A DNA stretch of 64,000 nt, taken from the NCBI GenBank assembly GCA_963682055.1, contig OY821741.1, forward strand, positions 15,009,197 to 15,073,196, written 5' to 3'. Both the position numbers and the translations under genes were made by a program. This stretch comes from Primula veris. Its lineage: Eukaryota > Streptophyta > Magnoliopsida > Ericales > Primulaceae. This document shows positions 1 to 11,560 of this stretch, piece after piece; position 1 is the stretch's first letter; every line of letters begins with the position of its first letter. Under the pieces are notes generated by a model. It did not search any database. It saw only the letters and a list, made by a program, of their open reading frames with translations, and had not been told where the DNA came from.

Positions 1-748
1 TTTTATATCAAAACTCTCTCAAAGAAAAAATGAATGATAAAAAAACAAAATTTTCTTCTTTCGAGAACATGGGCATAAAGGAATAACTCCTCACTAATAC
101 TCAGCTAGATGTCGACGTTTTCTTTGATGGCCTCGTAGAAGACTAAACAGTCTGTTTCTGTTAAAAGTGTTTTTGTGTTGATGTTGTTTTCAAAAATAAA
201 CTAGCAAGTTGTTTAAGCTAGTCATGTGTTTTCAGTTGGTCGTGTGTTTTCAGCTAGTCGCGTGTTATCTTGAATGTAATATAAGAATAATAATAATATG
301 TCTTTTCTTTGTAGAAATCATGAATTTCCAATCTAGCAGTACGCATGATTATGACTTATGTTTAGTGGACAGTGCAACAACTCATAGCATATTCTGAGTT
401 AAATTTTTTTTTGAGTTCATAGAAACTCTTATTGCCAATGTTAATACAATTAGCGGACCAATAGACATAATAGAAGGCTCCTGAAGAGCATATGTAATAT
501 TATCTCAGGGTATAAAAATCCGCATTGAATGTGCGTTATACTCTTCCAAGTCAAATAAAAATTTGTTGAGTTTCAAAGATATTCGCAGTAATGGATATCA
601 TATTGAAACATGAAATGAGGGAGATAGCACTTATCTCTATATAACAAGTTTAGGTCCAAGCTATAAACGTGTACTTGAAAGACTAATTACTTATTTTTTA
701 GGGTTATAATACACAATAATAAGGTGTATTGAAACATACTCTATAATG

Positions 749-868
749 CACCCGAAGTGCATCAAAATGAAACACCAGAAGTGCAATAAAACACAACACC
801 TGAAGTGCATTGATACGCATCATCTGAAGTGTTATACAGAACAACACCAGAAGTGTGTTAGAGAATCA
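749..868 (+). repeat. Five 24-bp tandem repeats in copia linker
   Basis: Five consecutive 24-bp units begin at 749, 773, 797, 821 and 845. Each encodes H-x-K-C followed by four variable residues. Several units contain a short self-complementary core (TGCAC...GTGCA). The array lies between the protease remnant and the RT region, where integrase sequence has been lost. Confidence 0.8.
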
Positions 869-1289
869 AAAATGAGTGAACCTAAACCATGCCAGAATCA
901 TGGAAGGCATGTGGGTGACAAATATAAATTTTTCCAGAAAATGAGAGAACTGAGATTAAGTAATCCTCCAACAGAGGAAATTCTCCCTACTAATTCTCTT
1001 GAAGAGAAAATACAAGAATAACCGGAAGTGACCAATGAGCCGAATAAAAGTACCACTAGAGAGGTCCCACAAGTAATTTCGTCCCAACCCACAGAACAAA
1101 TTCCTCGTGAAGAGGTTATATCTCCTAAAGAGATACAGGTAGCTGAAAACAATAATGAGATCTCAATATTTTATGGGGAGAGATGGGATCGTAGTAATGT
1201 GATCGTCGACAAAAAATTTGCATATACTATGGCTGTAGAAATTGTTGGTAATGAGGATCCTCAAACAAGTTCTGTCAAATAATATCGAC

Positions 1290-2442
1290 GTAGAAGTGAC
1301 TGGCCAAAATGGAAAAGTGCTATTGAAGCTGAATTAAACTCATTAGCAAAATGGGATGTATTTGGACCAGTAGTCCTGACACCAGAAGATGTCAAGCCCG
1401 TAGGGTACAAATGGGTATTTGTACGAAAACGTAACGAGTACAAGAAAGTCGTAAGATATAAAGCATGAGTTGTTGCTCAAGGTTTCTCCCAAACACGTGG
1501 GATTAATTACGAAGAAACATACTCTCCAGTAATGGATGGGAGTACTTTTCGATTCTTCATCGGTTTGACCATCACTGAGCGAATAGAAATGCGTCTAATG
1601 GACGTAGTCACTGCATATTTATATGGGTCATTAGATAGTGACATCTATATGAAAATGCCTAAAGGTTTTAAATTGCCTGAATCAAAAGATAGGAGTTTAC
1701 ACTCGATTAAACTCTAAAGATCATTATACGGCTTGAAGCGGTCAGGACGTATGTGGTACAATCGGCTCAGTGATTACCTCTTAAAAGAGGGTTATGTAAA
1801 TAGTTCGATATATCCATGCATTTTTATCAAGAAATCGAATTACGGGTTTGCTATTATTGCAGTTTATGTTAATGATATAAATATAATTGGGACTCCTACA
1901 GAGATTTTAAAGGCTGCTAATTACCTGAAAGTGGAGTTTGAGATGAAAGATCTTGGGAAAACAAAGTACTGTCTTGGTTTACAAATCGAGCATACATCTA
2001 AGGGTATATTTGTTCATCAGTCTAACTACACTGAAAAGGTAATTCATCAGTTTTATATGGACAACGTACACCCGCTAAGTTCTCTTATGGTTGTTCGCTC
2101 ACTCGATATCAACAAAGATCCATTTCGTCCAAAGAACGAAGAAGAGGATTTACTAAGCCCTGAAGTCCCATACTTAAGTGCAATTGGTGCCCTTATGTAC
2201 CTTGCAAATTGCACTAGACCAAACATTGCATTCTCTATCAATCTAATTGCAAGATATAGTTTAGCACCAACTCAAAGGTATTGGAATGGTGTTAAACATA
2301 TATTGATATATTTACGATGGACCACCGATTTAGGGTTGTTTTACTCAAACAATGGAAATGAAAAATTAGTTAAATATGCAGATGCTGGCTATCTGTCTGA
2401 TCCACATAATGCTAAATCACAAACCGTATATGTATTTACATA
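1290..2442 (+). pseudogene. Copia reverse transcriptase / RNase H remnant
   Basis: Copia RT is read across several short frames: W-K-S-A-I-E-A-E-L near 1313, VAQGFSQ near 1470, DVVTAYLYGSLDSDIYMKMP at 1600-1660, SLYGLK at 1720-1738, and the active-site motif, here Y-V-N-D instead of Y-V-D-D, near 1865-1880. RNase H follows with K-Y-A-D-A-G-Y-L-S-D-P-H near 2372-2410 and stops at 2442 where the MULE begins. Stops include TAA just before SLYGLK, where the family normally has glutamine, and a TGA before VVAQG where arginine is usual. The YVDD to YVND change also removes a catalytic aspartate. It is a dead copy. Confidence 0.88.
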
Positions 2443-2780
2443 GGGATAATTATGGTTTAGCCCACCAACGTTTATGTGGTTAACATTTTGCATACCAATC
2501 TAACAAGTTTAGCAATTACTCTACCAACATTACATTTATTCGTTAAATTGTAGAATTTCGTTAACAGACGTGAGCTCACGTGCGACCACGTGCGACATTT
2601 ACATGACTGTATAAGGGTAAAATGAGAATTTACCCCTTCTACATTTCTCTATCTTCCTAATTGGTCTAAAGAATTTCGACCCACTCCCAATCAAACCATT
2701 CTCAATCAAACCATTCTCAATCAAAGCACTCCAAATCAAACCATATATATATAGAGAGAGTTCAATTGACAGTGTTTACA

Positions 2781-5700
2781 ATGCGTTGGAAACATCGTGA
2801 ATGTGATCAACTGCCAGACCATGGTAAGTCACTTCGTAACCCTAATTGAATTTATTGATTGCTATACATGAATTTTGGTTTACTATACTGAAATTTGGGT
2901 TTTACTTAAATTACATATGTTGTATTTTCCTATCAAAACACTATTTTTTTAAAACTACTATACTGAAATTTGGATTTTACTTAAATTACATATGTTGTAT
3001 TTTGCTATTGAAGACTATTTTTTTTTTTTTGTAGATGCAAATCCTACTTTGTTTACTATTGAGTTGTATCATGCCGATTATTTTGATTGGAAAACTCCAT
3101 GTGACTATGTAAACGGGTTAGTAAACTATATTGATTACTGTGATTCTGATGAATTATCCTTTTTAGGACTTCTTGGCATGGCCTCTAGTTTTAGGGTATC
3201 TTAGTGTTATAGAGCTATATTATAAGCATGTTGGTGCTGCAATTGAGTTTGGATGATAATAAAACTGCAGCAAATTGTTGATGATAATAAAGTTGTTGTG
3301 GTGTATTGTGTGGCTGATGGTAGTGAATTTTCTGATTTTGAACTGAGCGGTGATGATTAATTAGTTGCTGAAAATGATTTACTAGATGATGAGGTTGATT
3401 TGAAAATGAATTTTGGAAGTGATGATGACATTGGTAAGGATGATGATACTTTGGTTAATATAGAGATTGGTGTTGAAAATAGGGAACCTGATACTATACC
3501 AAATGTTGAAAATAGGGAACCTGATACTAATGGTGCTAGTCCTAGTGGTGCTAGTCCTAATGCTTCTACTACTAAGAAAAGAGTAATGGAAAAATTGAAA
3601 AACATAAACTTAAAACTCCAAGTGATTGTGCTCATGATGCAGTAATGGATGATGGTTATGTATATGCTCATTTTTCTGACTTTGACAGTGTGTGTGAGAG
3701 TGATGATGAGGTTAACACTAATAATTTTCTACAGTTTGCAAATGCAGACTTGAAAAAGGATATAAAATTCGAACTAGGCATGATTGTTCCTAATGGTGAT
3801 CTATGTTAGGCTAGCTGTACATGAGTATGGTATTCAAAAAAGGAAAAAATATACACTTTACAGTTAACTATAGGAAAAAAATTTATTTTTACTGTGAGGA
3901 AAAAATATCCATTTATGATATATTGTGCCAAAATGAGGGATGAAGAAATAGTGAAGATTAGGACTTTTATTGACCAACACACATGTAGTCGGGTCAATGT
4001 AAATAGGAATTGCAGCCCAAATATCATGCTAGAAGATTTTTAGAGGATGTTAGAGACAATCCAAAGTGGAATGGTAAAAGATTTCATGAGCATATCTCTA
4101 AAAAAACACAGTATAAGATTAGCTTGGCTGTTGCTTATAAGGCATTTTCCCTAGCTAAGGTTTCTATAATGGGTACTAGTGCTGATCAATATTTGTTACT
4201 TTGGTATTACATAGAGGAACTTAGAAGAACTAAACCTGGTAGCACATTTTTACTAAAAGTGAAGACAGGGATTGAAGTTAGTTTTTTCAGAGGGTTTTAT
4301 ATTTGTTGGGGTGCAGACCAGTAATTGGGGTTGACGGTTGTCACTTGAGTGGCCCATATAAGGGTATTTTACTAACTACAGTTGCTATAGACCCTAACAA
4401 TTGCATGTACCCTTTTGCATATGCAATTGTTAGTCAAGAAAAAAAATCTACATGGAAGTGCTTTTTGAGGTTGCTTGCTAAAGATGTAGAGATTGGCAGA
4501 CCAAGTGACTACGCATTTATATCAGATAAACAAAAGGTATAAACTTGTGTATACATTTACATAATTAAACTATATTTGCAATGTGTATTTTCTTCTTATG
4601 TTGAATTATTACTTGTAGTGATTGATACTTGCTATGCAAGATGTTCTACATGGAGTTGAGCCTAGGTTTTGTGTGAGGCGTCTTTACAACAATTTTAAAA
4701 TGAACCACAAAGGCCTTGCTTTGAAGTTGTTGTTATGGAAGTGTGCCAGAGCAAGTACAAAAAGGCAGTTTGAGAGGGCTCTTGAAGAAATGAGAGTTCT
4801 TGATGTAGCTGCTCACACTTGGTTGGCAGCAAGACCAGGTGATAATTGGTCTACGTCTCATTTTTCTATTCATTGTAAGTCTGATATACTCTTAAACAAT
4901 CTATGTGAGTCATTTAAAACTTGCATTAGAGATGCTAGAAGTAAATTAATCTTGGATATGCTTGAGGATATCAGAATTTATCTTATGGAATTGATTGGTA
5001 AAAAGAAAATGATCATGACAAATAGAACTCATATCCACATTTGTCCTAAGATACAAATGAAATTAGAAGAGCTTAAGCTCAAGTCACATGAGTGGCTTCC
5101 TAGGCATAATGGTAGTTGGGAATACGAGATAGTTGGTATGTATACCACTCATGCAGTTTCCATACCCAAAAGAACTTGTGACTGCAATGTATGGCAGTTG
5201 ACAGGACTCCATGTGTACATGCAATTTCATCCATTAACCAAAAAGAAGATGAGGTAGAGGATTATGTACACCCTTTCTATACAAGAGAAACATATCTAAG
5301 TGTTATTCTAATGTTTTGAAACCAATTAATGGTCGAGAGCTATGGCCTAAGATAGATAAGCAAAAGGTGACACCCCCTCTAATGATAGTGCAACCTGGCA
5401 GACCAAAAAATTTTAGAAGAAGAGCGGATGATGAGCCTAGCCCACCATCTCACAAACTACCTAGAATAGGTCTGGTGATGAAGTGTAGAGAATGTGGTAA
5501 AGCAAGACACAACTCTAGAACATGTGGAAAACCACCAAAAGAGAGAGTTTGGGGTAAGGGTATTAGAAAACATAAGCAAAAGAAGGCTACTCAACTTGTT
5601 GATGAACCTAGTGAAGATGATGATTTTTGGAATGAAAATGGACCAACTCAGCCTATTAATGGACCAAATGAGCCTGCAAATGAGCTTGTTAATGAGACTA

Positions 5701-6405
5701 CAAATGAGCCTGTTAATGAGACTACAAATGAGCCTACTAATGAGAATGAAATGGTAACAAATGAGGCACCAAATGAGTCTACAAATGAGCTTGTTAATGA
5801 GACTACAAATGAGCCTGAAATGGTAACAAATAATCCAGATAATGAGCCTGCAAATGAGCCTAGAAATGGATTTCAAGAAATGTTGGCCAAAATGAGAGAG
5901 GATAGATTTGAAAAAATGTTAGTCGATGAACATTATGGTGAGATAGCTACTCAACCTTTTTTTGTTCAAAAAATGAAGGATAGTGATGGTCAAGTCTCAA
6001 GAGTGGTGTCAAGTCAACCATTGAGAGGTGGTCTCGGCAAAAAAAATAAAGGAAAAGAGAAATTAGTTGTAAGTGCACAATGCTCTATATATTATGTATT
6101 TTTATATTAGTACATTTACATAATGTTCTACATTTTTTTATTGACAGTTATATATGTTTTTTGGGTGGTTAGTTTGTAGGTGAGAAGAAGCCAAAAGATT
6201 TTAAATTCTCCAAAAAAAAGGTCTTGTTGTGGTAGACTTTATGAACTTAACAAATAGTAACACTAGCGGAGCACTACATTGTGGCCTTAGAGAGCAGCCA
6301 ATGCCAAGGTTTAAAAATGGAAAAATACAGAAAGATGAAAAATTATATACAAGTTTGAATGCTTTCAAGGCTGATGCGGAATTTAAGAGGAAAAATGTTC
6401 AGGTA
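2781..6405 (+). pseudogene. mudrA-like transposase pseudogene of MULE 1
   Basis: This would be a MULE transposase acting on the element's TIRs. A short first exon (ATG 2781 to 2823) joins at GT-AG sites 2824/3034 to an N-terminal domain with FTIELYHADYF and the Y-I-D-Y-C-D-S-D-E-L segment. Further on are the MuDR-type domain (4010-4300), the DDE-region motif G-V-D-G-C-H-L-S-G-P (near 4327), an intron near 4537-4619, the helical region (4622-5130), a SWIM-type zinc finger (CDCNVWQLTG, near 5180), and a C-C-H-C knuckle (CRECGKARHNSRTC, near 5485). A tandem N-E-P repeat tail, a last intron (about 6069-6178) and the C-terminal segment follow. Frameshifts and stops (for example near 3204 and 4324) break the frame. 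The order and both internal introns match MULE 2. Confidence 0.85.
5645..5870 (+). repeat. 12-bp tandem repeats encoding N-E-P-x tail
   Basis: A 12-bp unit of the AATGAGCCTNNN kind is repeated with variation about 18 times and encodes N-E-(P/L/T)-(T/A/V) tetrapeptides in the transposase C-terminal tail, after the zinc knuckle. The equivalent region of MULE 2 (about 48950-49090, minus strand) is also repetitive but uses a different short unit, so the tail is fast-evolving. Confidence 0.8.
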
Positions 6406-6408
6406 CAC

Positions 6409-7533
6409 GGTCCCTGAGCATGCCGTATTGGTGTGCCGAGATGTTTGAGGGACGGTGTTGGGCTCTCTGAGTCTCCTCGTCATGGTTGTCGTTTGATTGA
6501 AAACGAACCCGATGGGAACTGGAGTTGACCGAGGCTGTTGGCAGATGGATCCTTGAGCTTGGTCCTGTGTTTGTTGCTAGTGCATCGTTATTTAGGCGGC
6601 GACTTCTGGGTAAGCGTCTTCTTGCGCGCCTTACCGCGGACAACGCTCGTTCTTCCTCCGAGTCCGTAGGGTTCTCGTCGATGAGGCCGTCGATTTGTAG
6701 AGGTTGGTCGGTTGGTTGGTCTGTTTGGATGTTAGAGATGGTCGGTCTAGATCCGACCTTGAGTGCCTCGTATCAGTCGCGGATGGCGAGGAGTTCTGCT
6801 AACTCATCTTGGTGGATTGGGACTTCCTGGTTAGTCGTCGTGCCTACTTCCTCGGGACGGTTTTCTTCGTGTGTGTTCACCATTGCTGCTCGTCTGATAG
6901 AGTATGGGTGTTCGACATCGAAACTAGTTAGAAACTATATGAAGTGTGGAGACGGAGCCATTTGATAAAGCAATAACTTTGGTCGGTGGCGTTATACTTT
7001 TCAACGATATTAATATAGATTAAATAAAGTAAATATTGGACAACTTGTTCTCTTTATTAATGTTCGGTGATTGTTCTTGCTTGGATTACAATTTCTTATT
7101 ACACTTGTGCTTGGTCTAAAAAATTAATCTTAGTCTTGATCTTTATCTTCGGTGCTCGGTCTTCAATTGAGCTCGGTTTGCTTTCTAGTGAGATAAGCTC
7201 TGACAAGTTTCTCTCTTTGATCTTCTTCTCTCTATATTTTTCAGATAGATTTCTGGTCCCTTTCTGAGCGAAGGTCCTGGGCTATTTATAGGCATTTATG
7301 CGTCATAGGATGTTGACAAGTGTCTTCATCTCATGCATCATCTCATGGGCCTTTCCCATGTGGGGCCCTTGTTAAGTGGGCTTGGACATTTGATAGTATT
7401 CTTACCTTCATTCTTAAGGAAAGGCATGTGATAGCCCAATATCTATTATTTAAGTGTTGGATACCCATTAACAAAGTTTTAGTTGAACCGTACCCGAATA
7501 GATAAATTCGGGTCTAACTTTTGTGTTCTATCA
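6409..7533 (-). mobile_element. Ty3/gypsy (Tat-type) fragment: 5' LTR plus start of gag
   Basis: On the minus strand this reads 5' LTR (7533 to 6963), primer site, then the gag N terminus from an ATG at 6883. It aligns throughout with the complete element at 9456-32777: LTR ends TGATA...TATCA, the same leader, and the same gag N terminus (compare 6409-6560 with 26825-26960). Gag has a TGA about 30 codons in where the other copy has CGA. The fragment stops abruptly at about 6409 inside gag against MULE 1 sequence, so everything downstream of the gag N terminus has been deleted. Confidence 0.85.
6963..7533 (-). repeat. LTR of truncated Tat-type gypsy fragment
   Basis: 571-bp LTR with TGATA...TATCA ends, visibly similar to the LTRs at 9456-11286 and 32214-32777 but clearly more diverged. 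It has the same leader boundary (GGAGCCATT just before the LTR on the plus strand). Confidence 0.85.
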
Positions 7534-8485
7534 AATATGCTATAGATACCAATTTACTTTTCAAATAGTTGATATATTGTACAAAATTGGTAAAATATAT
7601 GTGACATATCTGAACTGCTGTATGATGAACTTTTCCTAAAATTTGTAAAATTATATATGTGCCATATAAAAGAGTTCTATGTATCATTCTATTATAATAA
7701 GTCAACCCAAATCAAATGAGTCTGTTCAATTTAGTCAATTTTTTTCAAAAATACCCCTATGTATTTTTATTAATTACAATAATACTATACTCACATAAAA
7801 AAATATAAAAATTAATAACTAATAACACTATTTACCCCTCTTTAACAACCAAATATTTTTTTAAGTCTTATTATCTAATACTATTTTTTTGTGTATTATC
7901 CACATATTTGTATTATAACTATATTTATTTTCTATATTTTGATTGCACTGCGCGTGGGTCACGATCACTTGTGTATATATGTGGGGTCTACACACTCTCT
8001 CCTCATTTGTTGTGTGCATTACATACATGCATTAATCTATTCCTTCACCACGACGATTTCTTTTGTTTCTTATTCACGGAATTTTTTTTCAATGTTAATA
8101 AATTTACTATGACTTCGATTAAAATGGGTTTTACTTGGGTTTGATTATTGTTAAAAAAAATAGTAACAATAATTCATACTTCCATGCTTTAAAAATAAAT
8201 TTAGTTTCTAGAAGAATAAATATTTCTAATAAATTTGAAGCAGCATAAATTTTAAAGAAGTTATCATTTAAACATTTCTAAATAAACATTTTTGCGAAGT
8301 TATCATTTACTTTTAATTTTTAATAAAAAATTTCATATTTTTATGCAGAATATGTAATTTAGATAATCTGCTGAGAGAGAAATATGTATAGTAGACGTGT
8401 ATATTAAATGATCTGCTGTGATATGATGTGTTATAAATAATGTGTAAAATATAAATAAGATCTTTTATGATGTAAAATAGTATTT
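7534..8485. other. AT-rich DNA with a diverged Helitron-like repeat copy
   Basis: No gene is visible. 7689-7975 is a decayed relative of the block at 42577-44165 and 62239-63828: it shares the AAGTCAACCCAA...ATGAGTCTG stretch, the AAAAATRCCCC stretch, and the end GCGTGGGT-ACGAT-ACT. 7976-8485 is AT-rich with no recognisable feature. Confidence 0.55.
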
Positions 8486-8899
8486 AAATTTTCTAGAGTT
8501 CATAGTGCACCCACATCTTATAGAATTCAATCTAACGGATGAAATTAACACAATCCAATGGTTTAGATTTATGCGTGAGTTTGTTAATTTTATTTTTATA
8601 TAATTTTAATATAAAAATAAGATATATTAAAATCAATGATCTTTTTTATTATTTTTAATTAATACTTAAATTTATGATAGTCTCACCTAGGATTCTAATA
8701 TTTTATTTGACTTTTTATTGTATTGTAAAATTGGTTTTTAATTTTAAAAAAATATAATTTGTGTTTTATATATTAAAATTATAGTATAAAAATAAAATTA
8801 TAAAATCCACGTTTAAATCTACACTATTGAATTGTTTTAATTTCATCCGTTAAATTAAACTATAAAAGATATGAGTGCAATATAAAATTTAGAGAATTT
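8486..8899. mobile_element. MITE-like fold-back element, about 414 bp
   Basis: The two ends are imperfect inverted repeats of roughly 130 bp, beginning AAATTYTCT and sharing internal words such as AACGGATGAAATTAA and GTTTAGATTTA-like segments on opposite strands. There is no coding capacity. No convincing target duplication could be read in the AT-rich flanks, so the superfamily is unassigned. Confidence 0.65.
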
Positions 8900-9134
8900 G
8901 AATCCCATAAAATATATATCGTTAGAGAAATGATATATGTACAGAGTGAGTTGCACATCACATACACATAATAGGTATGTGAAATGCAATACTAGGTGAT
9001 ATGTAAGTAGAATCCGGTTTGAATTTTTTCATATTTAATTAGTTATTCTGTACACTATTATGTGTATACCCTATTATGTGTATATAGTATTAGTCATATC
9101 ATTATAAAACATATGGTGTGAATATACCCGTATT

Positions 9135-9455
9135 GAGATCCTCTGCAATTTGTCTAAGAACAGCAGAGGCATCAGTCCTCTCTTTTTGGTCCAATGTGTT
9201 TTCGTAATATTCTTTTTTAGTCTCTCATTTTCTTATAAGGGCAATATAAAAGTTCAAATATCAATTTAAATATTAAATAAACATATTAGTCTCTTATGTT
9301 CTTTGTATATAACTTACGTTATGTTTCAGTTTGTTTGAGTTTGAACAACCATGGTCTTATGGTATAATTTTAATATAATTTAAAGAACTTAAATAAAATT
9401 TATACATCCATTTTCGTTGTTTCGACTCTCCGTCAATAAAGTTTATTGTTGAGAA
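9135..9455. mobile_element. Left half of a MITE split by the gypsy insertion
   Basis: This piece starts with GATCCTCTGCAATTTGTCTA and a 7-bp-stem hairpin (CCTCTGC...GCAGAGG). The reverse complement of 32783-33022 on the other side of the gypsy element begins with the same hairpin and stays similar for about 100 bp. The two halves read as one fold-back element of about 560 bp, into which the 23.3-kb gypsy element inserted at GAGAA. Confidence 0.7.
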
Positions 9456-9735
9456 TGATAAAGCTATAACTTTGGACGGTAGCGTTATGCTTTTCAACAA
9501 TAATATAATAATTAAAAGACAGTAATTATTGAACACTTCCTTGATCTTTATTATTGCTCGGTTTTTATAACTTGCTCGGATTACAATATCTTACTGCACT
9601 TATGCTCGGTATACAACTTTCTCTTAATCTTGGTCTTTCTTTTGGTCTTCGGTACTCGGTATTCAAGTGTGCTCGGTATGCTTTTTGACGTGATAAGCTC
9701 TGACAAGTTTCTCTCTTTTATCTTCTTCTCTCTAT

Positions 9736-10996
9736 TGTGGAACGTTGTTCTTCTAATCGATTATTTTGATGATAACAATATTTGTAAAACATGATAAAAG
9801 CTCGTTTTGCGTACTAATCATTTATCGAGTGTGTCAAAGGTTTGGAATGATAGTTTACGTAAATACGAAGCCAACGGTTCAAGCGGAACCTCAATCGGAT
9901 TTGAAACGGACAAATTACGGGCTTTCAAAGTATGTCGAGAAAACCGAAACTTTCCCAGAACAACAAAAAACGACTGATCATGGCTAAACGATCGATCATT
10001 TATGTGCGTAATTCTTCCAGTGAGCACAACCTAAAAAACGACCGATCGCTACCCTAAAACGACCGATCGTTTTAGGCAGAAATCCTTCCAGTGAGCTCAA
10101 CACAAAAACGACCGATCGCCAGGCTTAAAACGACCGATCGTTTTAAGAAGGAATTCTTCCAGTGAGCACAGATGAAAAACGACCGATCGTTTTTCAGAAA
10201 CGACCGATCGTTTCTGTAGAATTTCAAATTCCAGCTTTTAAGCTCATCCTGAAAATTGGGCGAACTGCTGCAAACTAGCAGCTAAGCTACTCAACAACTG
10301 CCAACGGTCATCTATTAATTAATAGACCTTTTTGGCTCTACAAAGAAGCTACAAATCCATTGTAGAAGGTACCAATCAACACTCAACATTTTAAGCAATT
10401 CCTACAAAGAAATTCTTCAAGCTTATACTACTCATTTCTCACTTGTATTCATAAATATTCTCGAGTGTATTATTATTGTAATCTTATAAACATCGAGATA
10501 TCAATTGTTAGTGAGTAATCCATTAAAATTCAATCTTGTAAAAGAGTATTTTATAAACTCATTTGTGAGCGAGTGATCGGGTAGAAGCTTTTCAAGCAAG
10601 TGTAGCTTAAAAGTTCTAGGCTTTTCATTCGGGATACTCATAAAGTGAGGGGGAGCTTAATCGGTTGATTAAGCTCGTTAGGTTGTAACCTTGGAACGAG
10701 ATTTTAGTGAAACACTCGGAAGTGAAAATACCGAGGAGAGGACGTAGGCGCGTTTTGCCGAACCTCTATAAATCTTGCGTTATTTCTTTTCCCTCAACTT
10801 TTACTTTTCGCAAATTATTTATTGCTTATATTCATTGCTTGCATAGATTAAATTAGCAATTATTTGTTAACAAAATTGTTTTAGTTATAAAAACCACTAA
10901 TTTGCTTAGTTAATAACACATAGTTTTTATTCCGCGAAAAACGTACGAAAACCTTATTCACCCCCCCTCTAAGGTTTAGACACCTACGGACCAACA
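9736..10996. mobile_element. Solo copia-type LTR, 1261 bp
   Basis: It starts TGTGGAAC and ends CCAACA, and is bracketed by TCTAT at 9731-9735 and 10997-11001, exactly where the intact LTR at 32214-32777 is continuous. Its body resembles the LTRs of the nested copia at 27096-31985: the same CGACCGATCG boxes, a shared GAACCTCTATAAAT stretch near 10760-10775, and the poly-C plus TCTAAGGTTT end. No internal region is left, the usual result of LTR-LTR recombination. Confidence 0.9.
10039..10210. promoter_or_regulatory. Six CGACCGATCG boxes in the solo LTR
   Basis: Exact CGACCGATCG boxes start at 10039, 10060, 10109, 10131, 10180 and 10201, with two variants upstream (near 9971 and 9988). They form three pairs, 21-22 bp within a pair and 49 bp between pairs, in a 70-71-bp unit that also repeats TTCCAGTGAGC. 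The position, a few hundred bases into the LTR, is that of a U3 enhancer. A regulatory role is inferred from the spacing and its conservation in the nested copia LTR. Confidence 0.6.
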
Positions 10997-11494
10997 TCTA
11001 TATTTTTCAGACAGATTTCAGGTCCATGTTTTAGTGAAGGTAATTGGCTATTTATAGGCAATCGTGCCTCATAGGATGTTGAAAAATATCTTCATCTCAT
11101 GGGATTTTCCGACATGGGACCCCTGTTAAGTGGGCTTGGGCTTTTAACAATACTTCCACCCTCATTCTCAAAGAATGGCATGTTATAACCCAATATCCAT
11201 TATTTAAGCATTGGATACCCATTAATAATGTGTGGGTCGATTCATACCCGAATTAGACATTCGGGTCTAATTTTTGTGTTCTATCAAGTGCTCCCTGACT
11301 TCTTCGGTGTGGTGTCCATGGCGAGGGAGTCATGATCGGTCCGGTGAGGATGGTACTTCGTTCTTGCTGTTCCCAAAGTTTCATCAAGAAACACAATTGA
11401 TTCATAACTGTTTCTTCGTGGGCATTTAATGTCATTGAGAAGTCCTATCCTAATATCTTGCTTCGAGGAAAACTTTTGACTTTCCCAACATGTC

Positions 11495-11507
11495 TATTAT
11501 AAAAAGG
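11495..11507 (+). promoter_or_regulatory. TATA box of antisense unit 1
   Basis: TATTATAAAAAGG lies 54-66 bases before the ATG at 11561, on the strand antisense to the gypsy element. Confidence 0.6.
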
Positions 11508-11560
11508 ATAGCACCCCCTTTACAAACATTCAATTTAATCAAAATTTTGCTAGTAACGTT

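Larger units (their letters stand above)
1..2442 (+). mobile_element. Ty1/copia retrotransposon, decayed 5'-truncated fragment
   Basis: The fragment starts outside the window and is cut at 2442 by MULE 1. In order it shows a protease remnant (D-S-A-T-T-H near 367-390), the segment that normally follows protease (translating to SSKSNKNLLSFKDIR-like text around 545-590), then, with the integrase core missing, a linker, reverse transcriptase and the start of RNase H. No LTR is visible. Stop codons interrupt every domain, so it is not autonomous. The same lineage is represented by the element at 35520-42267, whose RT and RNase H remnants have closely similar wording. Confidence 0.85.
2443..6408 (+). 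mobile_element. Mutator-like element (MULE 1), 3'-truncated
   Basis: The left terminus at 2443 aligns with the terminal inverted repeat of the complete MULE at 46794-52719: both start GGGAWAATTAT and share CACCAAC followed by TATGTGGTTAA. Both families also carry a CACGTGCGA-CACGTG motif about 135 bp in. The element has inserted in the RNase H region of a copia element. The nine bases before it (2434-2442) are the expected target duplication, but the matching right end is absent because the element is cut at about 6408 by gypsy sequence. It encodes a broken mudrA-like transposase. Confidence 0.85.
9456..11286 (-). repeat. 3' LTR of the Tat-type gypsy element, interrupted by a solo LTR
   Basis: The LTR proper is 9456-9735 plus 11002-11286 (565 bp) and aligns with 32214-32777. 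It begins TGATA and ends TATCA. On the minus strand a purine-rich tract lies just before it (plus-strand 11287-11300). The break in the middle is the solo LTR at 9736-10996 with its TCTAT duplication. Confidence 0.92.

Noticed and set aside
7891..8144. Two overlapping hydrophobic ORFs
   Set aside because: Low-complexity AT-rich DNA at the edge of a decayed repeat; no motif or codon support.
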